A stretch of 64,000 nucleotides of DNA from Lachnospiraceae bacterium UBA7179 (GCA_002491195.1 DKVL01000052.1:36663-100662), one strand, 5' to 3'. Shown: positions 8,527 to 19,411, counted from the first letter of the stretch. Program-made: numbers and translations. Notes: generated by a model from the letters alone, not told the origin.

Positions 8527-10149
8527 ATGAAGAACGGGAAAAAAATCCTACTATTTATCATATCAATATTGGTTATTTTGTTAGCTGTCGTCAATGTTTT
8601 TTTGTATCTTCATGTTACAAGTCCGATGCAGCAGGTGGGAAAACAATTGGATCTTGGTCAGCAATATCTGCTGAATCTGGAGTATGAGGAGGCTGTTGCT
8701 GCTTTTGAGATCGTTATTGAGATCGAACCGAAGAATGTCGATGCTTACATGGGCATGGCGGAAGCTTATATAGGCATGGGAAAGACGGATAAGGCGATCC
8801 AGATCTTAAAGCGGGGATATCGGGAGACTGGGGACGAGGATCTGGGAGATCTGTTGGAACAGTTGGAAGCGGAGCAGAACAGGGAAAAAGCTGATGTGCG
8901 TATTGTACAGATCGATACAGGAGAATTTCCCAATATTGCTGTTTATTTCTCTGTGGAGGATGAGGATGGCAATTTTATTGAGGATGTGCAGCCAAGGCAG
9001 GTACAGGTTCTTGAGGAATACACAAACGAGTGGGTAGCGCAGGAGGGAAACCTGCAGTTATCCGGACAGGAGAGTGTCTCCAAACGTTCTGTAGCTATGG
9101 TGGTGGATGTGAGCGGCAGTATGGAGGGGAGTCTTGAACAGCTCTGTGACGCCGCACAGGAACTGCTGAATCAGATGCAGGGAGGCGGCTATTATGTATC
9201 CCTGACTGCGTTTGACAACACCTGGAACACCCTGGTTGATTATACGGACAATTTGTCGGCTGTCTCCGCCAGCCTGGATGGTCTGTATGCAGGTGGCGGA
9301 ACGGCTCTGTATGATACATTGGAAAACAGTCTGTACGAGGCGGTGAATCAGCAGGGGCAGAAATATATCCTTGCATTTACGGACGGGGCGGATGGTTCCA
9401 GCAGTATCACAAAGGATGAACTGATCTCACTGGCAAACTACTACCATATACCAATCTATATCATTGCGGCGCTGGGTCAGGGATATGAACAGGATATGGA
9501 GGAGATTGCCAGGGAGAGCGGAGGCGCATTTTATGCCATATCATCGATCAATGATCTGTACAATATTTATTTTGAGATTTTCCAGATGCAGGAAAAACTG
9601 TATACATTCCGCTATACGACGAAACAGTCTAACACAGAATGCGGCTTGCGGGTGGTATACAATTCTGATCGTTCTGACGGGGAGGCAGAGAATAGCTTCA
9701 TCAGTCAGAAACCAATCCGGCGTGAACGTGTAGGCAATCAGATGATCTCCAGTGTGCGGGCCTCTTCACAGACAGAAGAAAATCCTGTGGAGAATGCATT
9801 TGATTCCCGGGAGGCTACAATGTGGACGGAAGGCGTGTGGGGAAATGGAATTGGTGAGACAATCGAGATTACCTTGGATGCCGACCATAAAGTAAACGGA
9901 CTGACAATATACAATGGCAATCGTGCCAGTCATGACCTGTATGAGAAATATGGGCGTGTAAAGACGATTCGGGTTACTTTTTCCGATGGCTCACAGCGGC
10001 AGTACGAGATCGCGGATAATTTTTACACTTCCAGTCAGGTTAACTTTATCAATCCTATTCAGACAGACACGCTAAAGATCGAGATCCTGGAGGTTTATGA
10101 GGGAACTACCTATCAGGATACCTGTATCGCGGATATTAATATTAATTAA
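8527..10149 (+). CDS. Membrane-anchored TPR, VWA and discoidin-like protein
   Basis: A 540-residue protein. A signal anchor (about 6-28) and TPR segment (40-115) resemble the TM-TPR family further right. A von Willebrand A domain follows with an intact MIDAS (D194-V-S196-G-S198). The C-terminal part (about 405-540) resembles an F5/8 type C (discoidin) or NPCBM-like sugar-binding module. It is probably external and could bind cell-wall or surface glycans near the secretion machine (inference). Confidence 0.85.
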   Translation: MKNGKKILLFIISILVILLAVVNVFLYLHVTSPMQQVGKQLDLGQQYLLNLEYEEAVAAFEIVIEIEPKNVDAYMGMAEAYIGMGKTDKAIQILKRGYRETGDEDLGDLLEQLEAEQNREKADVRIVQIDTGEFPNIAVYFSVEDEDGNFIEDVQPRQVQVLEEYTNEWVAQEGNLQLSGQESVSKRSVAMVVDVSGSMEGSLEQLCDAAQELLNQMQGGGYYVSLTAFDNTWNTLVDYTDNLSAVSASLDGLYAGGGTALYDTLENSLYEAVNQQGQKYILAFTDGADGSSSITKDELISLANYYHIPIYIIAALGQGYEQDMEEIARESGGAFYAISSINDLYNIYFEIFQMQEKLYTFRYTTKQSNTECGLRVVYNSDRSDGEAENSFISQKPIRRERVGNQMISSVRASSQTEENPVENAFDSREATMWTEGVWGNGIGETIEITLDADHKVNGLTIYNGNRASHDLYEKYGRVKTIRVTFSDGSQRQYEIADNFYTSSQVNFINPIQTDTLKIEILEVYEGTTYQDTCIADININ

Positions 10150-10199
10150 AAAAATCAATTACAACACCAATCACATCAAAAAAAGGAGCATGATTCAAT

Positions 10200-12404
10200 A
10201 TGGGAAATTTAGAGACAGATACCATTCTAAAAGGAAAATATCAGATCAAATCCGTGCTGGGAAAGAACGCACTGGGAATTACATATAAAGGAGCTGATAC
10301 CATGTCAGGCAGCTCTATCGTTGTCCGGGAATTGTTTCCAGAAGGACTGTGCAGCCGTATGCAGGATGGTACCGTAGCGGCAAAAGAGGAATCCTTTCAC
10401 AGGAAAAAAGAGCAGTATATCCGGCAAATGCAGCTTTTATCAAGACATAGTGGGCTCGATGGAATTGTCGACGTCCATGATGTTTTTGAAGAGCGTGGAA
10501 CAGCATACTGTGTCATGGAATATGTCGCCGGAGTCAGCCTGGAAAAATATCTTTCCAATAATAACAAACAGTTTCCGCTGAAACGGATGAAAGAGCTGCT
10601 GCTGCCTATCGTGCAGTCGTTATCTGTGCTACACAAAGAGGGTCTCATCCATCAGAACATTTCGCCGGACAATCTGATCTTTACGAATCAGGGGATTTTA
10701 AAATTGATCGGGTTTGGATGTATGGAGGGACAGATCTCGAGTGCAGGGACAGGCTATGTGCCAGTGGAATTATACCGCAGACAGCAGGAATGTAAGCCTG
10801 CGGCCGATATCTATTCGCTGTGCGCTTCCATATACAGGTGCATCACGGGCGTGGTTCCGCAGGATGCTTACGCAAGGCTGAATGACGACCAGCTAAGAAA
10901 GCCGTCACAACTTGGCGTTTCGATCGACGCAGGCGATGAGGCCGTTTTGATGATGGGTCTGAACATTTACGAGGAGAAGCGTTTTCAGACGATAACAGCA
11001 TTTCAAAATGCGTTTTACCGCAGCCAGATATCACATAGCGGAGCTCAACAACAGCCATCCCTGTCAGCATCGCAGCAGTCAATACCGTCAGCACCACAGC
11101 AGCAGGCTCCATCAGTGCCACAACAGTCAGTACCTCCAGTATCACAGCAGCAGGCTCCATCAGTGCCACAACAGCCAGTACCTCCAGTACCGCAGCAGCC
11201 AGTACCTCCAGTTGGCACCATCATACAGACAGGTGGTAATGGCGCTGGCAGCCAGAAACCGCCAAAACAAAAGAAAAAAGGCGGAAACGGTGGCATGATT
11301 GCTATAGCGGCGATCGGCGGCATCCTGATCATCGGCCTTGGAATCTCAGCCTTCTTCCTGGCAAAGGATCTGCTTCCTGGTATTGGCAAAAGTGCAAAGG
11401 TCATGGTGGATACAGAACATGATGAGGAGGAAAATTCCACCGAGGGAGAAAGTGAGAGCGCAAAGACCAGTATTGATTCTGAATATGAAGAGATGCTTGC
11501 GGCAGGTGATTTTACAGGCGCACTGGATAAAATCCTGGCACTGGACACGACAGAACTGAATGCCAGGGAAAAAGATGCTCTGTCTGATATTCTTTCGCGC
11601 GCAGTAGCAGGTCAGTATACAGAATTTGAGAACCGTATCAGCGAGAGCCAGACTGCAGGCGCTTATGAGGATGCATTTGCGGCTGTGGACGAGGAGCTTG
11701 CATTGTATGACAGACTTGCAGCAAACTCTATGGCAGCGCAGTATGTGAACAGGCAGCAGGTTGAGGACAAACGCACATCCATCAAACAATCCCATATGAA
11801 TTACCTCACGGGAAAGGGACTGGATGATGTGGTTGGTCAGGACGATGAGGGAGAATTAGAGAAGCTGATCGCCAGTCTTCAGGAGTATGTGAGCGATGGC
11901 ACTATGTCCCAGGAAGAATTTGAGAAATCAAGAAACAGCGCCTACGCAAGGTTTGTGCTGGGGAAAATTGGCAGGATGGGTAACAGCAATGCGGCTCCTG
12001 CGGAGATTATTACCTATATCGATGAAAAACTCTCTGATACGGGGAACAACAGCAGCGTGCTGGAATACTGGGATTACTACCGGGCAGTGATGGGCTATGG
12101 TGCTGGCAATCCTGCTACAGTGCATCCTTCATCGGCCTCAGGCTTTCTGCTTCCGGACAGCAATTCCATGAATCTGACAACAAACGATATCAGCCATCTT
12201 TCTGATGATGAAATGCGGCTGGCAATTTATGAGATCTTTGCGCGCCATGGAAAGATTTTTCAGGATCAGGCCGTCAATAATTATTTTCAGGCGTTCAGCT
12301 GGTATCAGCCATCATCCAATTACGATGAGAGTGCGCTGAACGCATATGAGAAGTATAACCTGAACCTGCTGATCGAATATCAGATAGCGAAGGGTTATCG
12401 TTAG
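10200..12404 (+). CDS. Membrane pseudokinase with YARHG domain, EssB-like candidate
   Basis: A 734-residue protein. A protein-kinase fold (about 14-270) has lost all three key residues: Arg43 replaces the VAIK lysine, H151-Q-N153 replaces HRD, and G171-F-G173 replaces DFG. A Pro/Gln/Val-rich repeat linker follows, then a membrane segment (about 362-385), a helical outer region, and a C-terminal YARHG domain (about 655-734). EssB/YukC of known type VII systems is also a pseudokinase plus TM plus outer domain. I therefore infer this may replace EssB here. It is close upstream of the EssC gene. Confidence 0.8.
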   Translation: MGNLETDTILKGKYQIKSVLGKNALGITYKGADTMSGSSIVVRELFPEGLCSRMQDGTVAAKEESFHRKKEQYIRQMQLLSRHSGLDGIVDVHDVFEERGTAYCVMEYVAGVSLEKYLSNNNKQFPLKRMKELLLPIVQSLSVLHKEGLIHQNISPDNLIFTNQGILKLIGFGCMEGQISSAGTGYVPVELYRRQQECKPAADIYSLCASIYRCITGVVPQDAYARLNDDQLRKPSQLGVSIDAGDEAVLMMGLNIYEEKRFQTITAFQNAFYRSQISHSGAQQQPSLSASQQSIPSAPQQQAPSVPQQSVPPVSQQQAPSVPQQPVPPVPQQPVPPVGTIIQTGGNGAGSQKPPKQKKKGGNGGMIAIAAIGGILIIGLGISAFFLAKDLLPGIGKSAKVMVDTEHDEEENSTEGESESAKTSIDSEYEEMLAAGDFTGALDKILALDTTELNAREKDALSDILSRAVAGQYTEFENRISESQTAGAYEDAFAAVDEELALYDRLAANSMAAQYVNRQQVEDKRTSIKQSHMNYLTGKGLDDVVGQDDEGELEKLIASLQEYVSDGTMSQEEFEKSRNSAYARFVLGKIGRMGNSNAAPAEIITYIDEKLSDTGNNSSVLEYWDYYRAVMGYGAGNPATVHPSSASGFLLPDSNSMNLTTNDISHLSDDEMRLAIYEIFARHGKIFQDQAVNNYFQAFSWYQPSSNYDESALNAYEKYNLNLLIEYQIAKGYR

Positions 12405-12426
12405 GTGTAAGGAGGATTGGAAAAAT

Positions 12427-13686
12427 ATGACAGGCTTTAGGAAGACATGGATCCTGTTTCTGGTTTCGCTGGCCTGTATCGCTCTGGCACATGGAACGGC
12501 AGCGCATGCAGCAGAGGACACCATACTTTTGCCGGAAACGGTCCAGGAAAAACATATCTACGAAGTAAATCCTGACGGTACAGGGGATTTTGTGGCGATT
12601 CAGGAAGGGGTTGACAGTGTGAAGTCAGGAGACACCCTTGTGATCTATCCGGGTGTTTATAAGGAAAATGTTGTCATCGAAGACAAGACAGTCAATCTGA
12701 TCGGAGTGAGCCCGGAACACTGTATCCTGACAGCAAACTCTGACAACTATCATCACATTCCGCTTACAGTTGCCGCAGGCAGGGTATATGGCCTGACAAT
12801 CTGTGGGACAGGAACAGGAGAATCGCAGGATAATATAGCTGACGTAGTGCAGGAAATCGGTTATAACATTTTCGATCTGGAATCAGTCTATGCATGGCAG
12901 GATGTATTTCCGGGATATGTCATTCATGTGGATCATGACTACGGCAGGGACAAAACACTCAGTATAGAAAAGTGCAGAATCATTTCCGAAAATAATTATT
13001 GTATCGGGATCGGATGCAGGAGCGGCATGGATATAACAATTGAGGACTGCGAACTGATCTCCAAAGATGTAAGCGGGTGTCTCTTTATCCATAATAGTCC
13101 GGTGGATATCGGCATGGCACAGGTATCTGTCAAAAACAGCAGCCTCAAATCCTATCACAGCTGCTACGTGATGGCCATACACTCAGAGGGAGTGTCAAAT
13201 CCGGTAGACCTTACGTTTCAGAATGTAAAGGTTTATGCAGTGGCCTATGAAAACAATGACTGTTACAGCAGGAACAATATCAATACGTGGTATTCGGTTG
13301 AACAGCTCGAAAGTCCGCATGTACAGGCATTCCTGGAAACGAGTGGATTTACCACCAGCCTGCAGGACAGCAGCCAGCTGGTGCACCGATCCACGTTAGA
13401 ACAGCACCGAAAATTTAACAAGGCGCTGGAGGAGCAAGATTCTTTGCTGGATGAGTGGCCTTTGCTGGAGGAAGGGATCACATATTGGGAGTGTGAGGAG
13501 GATACGCCATTGAATCCGCAGAAAAAGCGCTATATCATTGACATTAAAAACATTGATGGGACAGTCGGGGACGGATGGAGCGGACTTTCCGGCATTTATC
13601 TGACAAAAGACAGTTATGGCAGTACACTGCCCGAGATGAATTATCCAAAACCTGTGGCGGAATTGGAATATGGAGAAACGGAATAG
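12427..13686 (+). CDS. Secreted beta-helix protein, pectinesterase-like
   Basis: A 419-residue protein with a cleavable signal peptide (AHAAE near residue 20). The start of the mature part (DGTGDFVAIQ, then GDTLVIYPGVY) matches the opening of pectin methylesterase and NosD-type right-handed beta-helix proteins, and further strands follow. I could not confirm the catalytic Asp pair of true pectinesterases, so enzyme activity is doubtful. It sits between the pseudokinase and EssC genes with 22 and 12 base gaps, so it is likely made with the secretion apparatus. Confidence 0.7.
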   Translation: MTGFRKTWILFLVSLACIALAHGTAAHAAEDTILLPETVQEKHIYEVNPDGTGDFVAIQEGVDSVKSGDTLVIYPGVYKENVVIEDKTVNLIGVSPEHCILTANSDNYHHIPLTVAAGRVYGLTICGTGTGESQDNIADVVQEIGYNIFDLESVYAWQDVFPGYVIHVDHDYGRDKTLSIEKCRIISENNYCIGIGCRSGMDITIEDCELISKDVSGCLFIHNSPVDIGMAQVSVKNSSLKSYHSCYVMAIHSEGVSNPVDLTFQNVKVYAVAYENNDCYSRNNINTWYSVEQLESPHVQAFLETSGFTTSLQDSSQLVHRSTLEQHRKFNKALEEQDSLLDEWPLLEEGITYWECEEDTPLNPQKKRYIIDIKNIDGTVGDGWSGLSGIYLTKDSYGSTLPEMNYPKPVAELEYGETE

Positions 13687-13698
13687 AAGGAGAGAACT

Positions 13699-16600
13699 AT
13701 GGGAATCGTACTATTAATACACGCTACGCATGCGTACAAAAAATATATGTTGCCCGCCGTAAATAACACAAACCACTCCATTGTGTTGAAAAAAGAGGTC
13801 TTTAATCTGGCATCGGACGTTGAACTTGCTATGGAAATCGTGGATGGCAAATGGTTTTTTGTGGAATCCGGCGCCTATTTCCTGAGGGATTCTATATCGA
13901 AAAGCAGCTATTTTAACAGGGAACTGCAGAATCAGGATCTTCTGTCAGTTGTGATACCGGGAAATGAAGTTCTCAATATACTGGTCAGCAGGACGGACAG
14001 TTCGTTCAGTGTGTTCCGAAAATATGATATTCGGGCAAACAGCCGGATTACGATCGGAAAAAACGAGACCAATGATATCCGTTATGATGTGTTAAATCTG
14101 GTATCCAGGGAACACGCAGTGATCCGGCGCGACGGGAACCGTTTTATACTGGAAGATACCAGCACCAATGGCATTTACCTGAACGATGTGCGCATGAAAG
14201 AACCAAGGCAGCTGGAATTTGGGGATTACATTGATATTTATGGACTTGCCATTGTGTATCTGGATGGTATCATTGCAGTCAATGCAGGGGATGTGAATGT
14301 CAGGATCAATGAGGACAAGCTGTATGAGTATGTGGAACCGCAGGCACAGGATCAGGCTGCGGATACAGTGCCTGAGCCAAAGTTTCTGTATCACCGTTCC
14401 CCACGGCAGATCTATAAGCTGGACAATGAGGTAATCGAGATCGAGGCGCCGCCTCAGCCAAGGATACAGAGCAAAAAGCCGCTTGCCATGATCATAGGAC
14501 CGTCTCTGACAATGTCGCTTCCCATGATTTTCGGCTGCATTTTGACGATATTTGGTTCCCGTTCGAGCGGCCGGAGCGGGGTATTTATGTATACAGGGAT
14601 TATCACGGCAGTTTCCTCCGCACTGATCGGAATCATCTGGACCTTGGTAAATCTGCGCTATGAGAAACGAAAAAGCGACAATGAGGAACTGCATCGCTTT
14701 GATGCATATCACCAGTATCTGGTAGAAATTGCAAATACCATCAAGGAAAAGTATGAGAAAAATACATCGTCTCTGCAGAAATTGTATATTTCTGCAGAGG
14801 AGTGCAGCGGATATGGCGCGGACAGTCAGCTGCTGTGGAACAGAAATAAGGATCACAAGGATTTCCTAAGCCATAGGATCGGCATCGGGGACATGCCTTT
14901 CCAGGTTACGGTCAATATCCCCAAAGAGCGGTTCAGCCTGCTCCCGGATGACCTGGCTCAGAAACCGTCTATGATCCGGGAAAGCTACAAATACCTGCAC
15001 CAGGTTCCCATCTGTGCAGATCTGCTGGAGCACAGACTGATCGGTATTGTGGGAGGCGGCCAAAAAAGAGGTGCCATCGATGTCATGCACAATCTGGTGG
15101 CACAGATCGCGGTGTCGAACTGTTATACGGATGTCAAGCTGGCCTTTGTCTATGACCAGGCGGATGATGGAGCAGGGGACTGGGAATATCTGAAATGGTT
15201 CCCACATGTGTGGTCAGAAGACAAAAAGACAAGGTTTGTGGCAGGCAGCAAGACAGAGGCCGGAGATGTATTTTACGAGCTGACCAAGGTTCTGCGCATG
15301 CGTATGGAGGAAAAGGGAAATAACTCCGCCCGGAATATCATGTACAAGCCGCACTATGTACTGTTCCTGTCTGACTCGGAGTTCCTGGAAGGCGAACTGA
15401 TCACGAAGTATATCTTTAACTCTGAGGAGAACTACGGCATTACCACGATTATTCTGACGGACACGTATGATAATCTGCCCAACGCATGCGACTATATCAT
15501 CCAGAACGATGGACATTTCAAGGGAATGTACGGGATTGCGGATGATGTGGAGGACCGCATTGCCATTGATTTTGACTTTGTGCATAATATCCAGCTGGAG
15601 CGTCTTGCAAGGACGCTTGCAGACATTGAGGTGAGCGAGATCGAGACAGGCGGTGATATCCCCAGTTCGCTGACATTTTTTGACATGTTTGGGATTCGGA
15701 ATATGGAGGAACTGCATGTACTTGACAACTGGAAGAAAAACCGCACATACGAAAGTATGCGTGCGCTGATAGGGCAGAAGGCCGGCGGTACACCAATGTA
15801 TCTCGATGTGCATGAAAAATATCACGGTCCGCATGGTCTGGTAGCAGGAACGACTGGTTCCGGAAAGAGCGAGACCTTGCAGACATATATCCTGTCACTG
15901 GCGATTCAGTACAGCCCGGATGATGTGGGATTCTTCCTGATCGATTATAAGGGCGGCGGCATGGCAAATCTTTTTGACGGGCTTCCCCATATGATCGGAC
16001 AGATCTCCAATCTCTCCGGGAATCAGGTGAAACGTGCCATGGTATCCATCAAGAGCGAGAATATGCGCAGACAACGGATCTTCAATGAGCACGGCGTCAA
16101 CAATATCAATTTATACACCCGCTTATTTAAGAATAACGAGGCGACCATACCAGTACCGCACCTGTTTATTGTAATTGATGAGTTTGCGGAGCTAAAACGG
16201 GAGGAGCCGGACTTCATGCGTGAGCTGATCAGTGTCGCGCAGGTAGGACGAAGCCTGGGTGTTCATCTGATCCTGGCGACCCAGAAGCCAAGCGGCACAG
16301 TAGATGATAATATCTGGAGTAATTCCAGGTTCCGCTTGTGTCTGCGTGTGCAGGACAGACAGGACAGTAGCGATATGCTCCATCGGCCAGATGCCGCCTA
16401 TATCACACAGGCGGGACGCTGCTATATGCAGGTTGGAAATGACGAGCTGTTTGAACTGTTCCAGTCCGGATGGAGCGGCGCTGTCTATGATGAGAACAGT
16501 GGCAGCCTCAAGGCGGATATCGCCCATATGGTATCCGATACAGGAAAAGCGGCTGTCATCGGCAGCAGAACGAAGTTCAAGCAAAAGGAAGCGGCCAGAA

Positions 16601-18690
16601 AGCAGTGGGTAGAGAGCCTCATCGGGATCGTCCGCACCGTGGGGACAGAGATCCCACGGGATAACACACTGCTTGACAGTTACGTGCAAAAAATCTTTGC
16701 CGAGTTGGAACGTCAAAAGACAGATTATCCCTACAGCGAGTACAATGCATTGCGTATCCGGGATTTCCTGACGGCATATGTTCAGACCAGACAGAACGAT
16801 CTGGCAGAAGAAGATCCTGGCAACCAGGCACAGCAGATTCTGAAGTATGCACAGACACACCGCCTGAAACTGCCGGAAAAGAAAGAGAAGACACAGCTGG
16901 ATGCGATCGTGGAGTATCTCGGCGTTGTCGCCAGGACAAACGGTTATACATACGAACAGCAGCTCTGGCTTCCGGTTCTGCCGACAGAGCTTTATCTGTC
17001 ACAGCTTCCAGGATATGAGGAATCCTTTGGCGCGAATGGCTGGAGGGCGCCTGTGTCAACGGAGTGGAATCTTGAAGTGCAGCTGGGACTGTATGATGAT
17101 CCTGTAAACCAGTCTCAGGATACCCTGACAGTCAGTCTTTCCAGGAATGGCCACCATGCTGTGGTCGGCACGATCGTCAGCGGAAAGAGTACCCTGCTCC
17201 AGACTATGTTGTATGCTTTTGTGACAAAGTATACGCCTGCTGATATCAATATCTATGCGATCGACTACAGCGCAAAGATGATGGCAGCGTTTGAGACAAT
17301 GCCGCACGTGGGCGGCGTGATCTATGAAGAACAGGACGACAGGCTTGCCAAGTTCTTCAATATGCTGGGCGGGATACTGGAGGAACGCAAGAAACTGTTT
17401 AAGGGCGGAAATTACAGCCAGTATGTGCGTGCCCGTCAAGGGCATGGGAACGGCATCACGATACCGGCAGTGATTCTTGTGATTGACAACTATGCGAACT
17501 TCCGGACGAAGACGAACAATATATATGACGATACCATTTTGCAGCTCTCAAAGGACGGTGTCAGCTATGGAATCTTCCTGATCATATCAGGCGGCGGGTT
17601 CAGCGCAATGGAGATTCCGACCAGACTGGGAGAGAACTTGCGCACCGTCATCTGTCTGGAGATGAATGACAAGTTCCAGTATGCGGATGCCATGCACACC
17701 CTGCGCATTGACACCCTTCCGGAAGTCAATATCAAGGGAAGGGGGCTTGCGAAAGTAGGGGAGGACATCCTGGAATTTCAGACCGCACTCGCGTTCGACG
17801 CTGCAGACGACTTCAAGCGCCAGGAGGAGATTGAGACACTTGGAAACAGGATGCGCGAGGTCTGGACAGGCCGGCTTGCAAAACCGATACCAGAGATTCC
17901 GGAGAAGCCAGTCTGGTCAGAGTTTGCGCAGCTTGAGGATACATGCAGCCTCATAAAGGATGACCGCCATCTTCCGATCGGTTACAATTCTGAAAATGCT
18001 GCGGTATATGGCATTGACCTGAGTAGGACATACTGTTATCTGATCACAGGGCGCGCGCGCAGCGGCAAGACGAATCTGCTCAAAGCCATTATCAACAGTG
18101 CGCTGGCCAGGGGCGGTGAGACTGTAGTTTTTGATTTCAAAGGGGAACTGCCCTATCTGTCTGGAAAAGAACATGTGACATATATCACGACGACAGCGGA
18201 GCTGTTTGATTTCTTCAAGAACCTGATGCCTGATTTCGTGGCGCGCAACAAGCAAAAGAAAGCAGGTGTCCAGGCAAGCATGTCCGATGAGGAACTGTAT
18301 GCCGATCTGCGCAGTTTTCCAGAAAAGTACCTGATCTTGCTGGATCTGGGCGATTTTATCCAGAATGCCAAGAACTCAGGAAATACAGGAAACGCAGTAC
18401 CGTTTATCGAAAACCTGCTGGACAAGGGAAGTCTCCACAATGTATACTGGTTTGCCGCGCTGCAGCCGGATGATACCCTGAAACTCGGCGGGACCCGGAT
18501 GTACGACCTTTTTGTCCGCTACAAGACGGGGATGCATTTTGGCGGCAATGTGTCAGCACAGAGGATTTTTAATTTCGACTATATACCGTATAATGAGCAG
18601 GCAAAAGCGGCAAAAACAGGAATCGGTTTCATTCCATATCAGGAAGAGGAGACAGTGCACAAAGTGGTCATTCCGTTAGTGAAAGGATAA
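13699..18690 (+). CDS. essC: Type VII secretion ATPase, EssC type with FHA domains
   Basis: A 1663-residue motor of the type VII system. The N-terminus has a degenerate then a clear FHA domain (about 105-190: IGKNE, SREH, STNG). Two membrane segments follow (about 260-315). Three FtsK/SpoIIIE ATPase modules come next, with Walker A motifs at G717-S724 (GTTGSGKS), G1157-S1164 (GTIVSGKS) and G1451-T1458 (GRARSGKT). Walker B is intact in module 1 (D827-E828) but degenerate in modules 2 (VIDN) and 3 (LLDL), as is usual for EssC. Module 1 is expected to be the working ATPase and the last module to bind substrate. It is the core gene of the locus. Confidence 0.95.
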   Translation: MGIVLLIHATHAYKKYMLPAVNNTNHSIVLKKEVFNLASDVELAMEIVDGKWFFVESGAYFLRDSISKSSYFNRELQNQDLLSVVIPGNEVLNILVSRTDSSFSVFRKYDIRANSRITIGKNETNDIRYDVLNLVSREHAVIRRDGNRFILEDTSTNGIYLNDVRMKEPRQLEFGDYIDIYGLAIVYLDGIIAVNAGDVNVRINEDKLYEYVEPQAQDQAADTVPEPKFLYHRSPRQIYKLDNEVIEIEAPPQPRIQSKKPLAMIIGPSLTMSLPMIFGCILTIFGSRSSGRSGVFMYTGIITAVSSALIGIIWTLVNLRYEKRKSDNEELHRFDAYHQYLVEIANTIKEKYEKNTSSLQKLYISAEECSGYGADSQLLWNRNKDHKDFLSHRIGIGDMPFQVTVNIPKERFSLLPDDLAQKPSMIRESYKYLHQVPICADLLEHRLIGIVGGGQKRGAIDVMHNLVAQIAVSNCYTDVKLAFVYDQADDGAGDWEYLKWFPHVWSEDKKTRFVAGSKTEAGDVFYELTKVLRMRMEEKGNNSARNIMYKPHYVLFLSDSEFLEGELITKYIFNSEENYGITTIILTDTYDNLPNACDYIIQNDGHFKGMYGIADDVEDRIAIDFDFVHNIQLERLARTLADIEVSEIETGGDIPSSLTFFDMFGIRNMEELHVLDNWKKNRTYESMRALIGQKAGGTPMYLDVHEKYHGPHGLVAGTTGSGKSETLQTYILSLAIQYSPDDVGFFLIDYKGGGMANLFDGLPHMIGQISNLSGNQVKRAMVSIKSENMRRQRIFNEHGVNNINLYTRLFKNNEATIPVPHLFIVIDEFAELKREEPDFMRELISVAQVGRSLGVHLILATQKPSGTVDDNIWSNSRFRLCLRVQDRQDSSDMLHRPDAAYITQAGRCYMQVGNDELFELFQSGWSGAVYDENSGSLKADIAHMVSDTGKAAVIGSRTKFKQKEAARKQWVESLIGIVRTVGTEIPRDNTLLDSYVQKIFAELERQKTDYPYSEYNALRIRDFLTAYVQTRQNDLAEEDPGNQAQQILKYAQTHRLKLPEKKEKTQLDAIVEYLGVVARTNGYTYEQQLWLPVLPTELYLSQLPGYEESFGANGWRAPVSTEWNLEVQLGLYDDPVNQSQDTLTVSLSRNGHHAVVGTIVSGKSTLLQTMLYAFVTKYTPADINIYAIDYSAKMMAAFETMPHVGGVIYEEQDDRLAKFFNMLGGILEERKKLFKGGNYSQYVRARQGHGNGITIPAVILVIDNYANFRTKTNNIYDDTILQLSKDGVSYGIFLIISGGGFSAMEIPTRLGENLRTVICLEMNDKFQYADAMHTLRIDTLPEVNIKGRGLAKVGEDILEFQTALAFDAADDFKRQEEIETLGNRMREVWTGRLAKPIPEIPEKPVWSEFAQLEDTCSLIKDDRHLPIGYNSENAAVYGIDLSRTYCYLITGRARSGKTNLLKAIINSALARGGETVVFDFKGELPYLSGKEHVTYITTTAELFDFFKNLMPDFVARNKQKKAGVQASMSDEELYADLRSFPEKYLILLDLGDFIQNAKNSGNTGNAVPFIENLLDKGSLHNVYWFAALQPDDTLKLGGTRMYDLFVRYKTGMHFGGNVSAQRIFNFDYIPYNEQAKAAKTGIGFIPYQEEETVHKVVIPLVKG

Positions 18691-18694
18691 ACTG

Positions 18695-19411
18695 ATGATA
18701 TCATTGCTTTTATATGACAAAAAGAAAAAGGAATTAGATACACTGCATGTGCTTTCCAAAGACCTGGCAGCGCTGTTATCCGAAGATTACTGGAATTTCA
18801 GTCTGGCGGATTCACCAGATGCACTGCAGGGACTGCTGGCGGACAGTCCATTGATGGATATGCTGATGTATGATGTCACATCCAGGGAGGCAGTCAGCAG
18901 GCTGATGGGGATCCGCAGAAACTATAAGGAGATGCAGCTGATGGTCATTGCCGATCTGGCAACATCTCCTATGGAATATATGAAACCAGGCATCATGGCA
19001 AGTTCCCTGCTGCTGCGTCCGTGGACAAAGGAACAGGCCAGAGAAGTACTTCAGGAGTTTTTTCAGGCATATATTGAGCGAAACAGAAAGACTGATGACA
19101 AAAATGCATATGTGATCGAATCCAAGGAAGGAAACCTGCATATTCCCTTCGAGCAGATTTATTTCTTTGAGGCAAGGGAAAAAAAGATCTTTGTGTGCAC
19201 AGGAAAGGAAGAGTATGGATTTTATCACACGATCGATAAGCTTGAGGAGGAGCTTCCAGAGCAGTTCGTAAGGTGTCATAGAGGATTTATTGTCAACAAA
19301 TACAAAATACGCAAAGTAGCGCTTTCACAGAATGTGGTTTATCTGACGGACAACCTGAATGTACCATTGTCGCGCAGTTATAAACCGTTATTAAAGGAAT
19401 TAGGCAGATGA
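18695..19411 (+). CDS. LytTR-type DNA-binding regulator
   Basis: A 238-residue protein. The first 115 residues resemble a degenerate response-regulator receiver. The second half (about 130-238) is a LytTR DNA-binding domain (FEARE, CHRGFIVN, LSRSYK). It starts four bases after essC and its stop overlaps the next start (ATGA), so it is co-expressed with the motor. No histidine kinase is adjacent. Its likely targets are the three ATTCAT-N17-CTGTCA promoters at 1101, 20310 and 21780 (inference). Confidence 0.85.
   Translation: MISLLLYDKKKKELDTLHVLSKDLAALLSEDYWNFSLADSPDALQGLLADSPLMDMLMYDVTSREAVSRLMGIRRNYKEMQLMVIADLATSPMEYMKPGIMASSLLLRPWTKEQAREVLQEFFQAYIERNRKTDDKNAYVIESKEGNLHIPFEQIYFFEAREKKIFVCTGKEEYGFYHTIDKLEEELPEQFVRCHRGFIVNKYKIRKVALSQNVVYLTDNLNVPLSRSYKPLLKELGR

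Noticed and set aside
11045..11548. Antisense Cys-rich frame opposite the pseudokinase
   Set aside because: The cysteines come from the Pro/Gln repeat on the other strand; no ribosome binding site.
14092..14856. 254-codon antisense frame opposite essC
   Set aside because: No start site and opposite a clearly conserved FHA/TM coding region.
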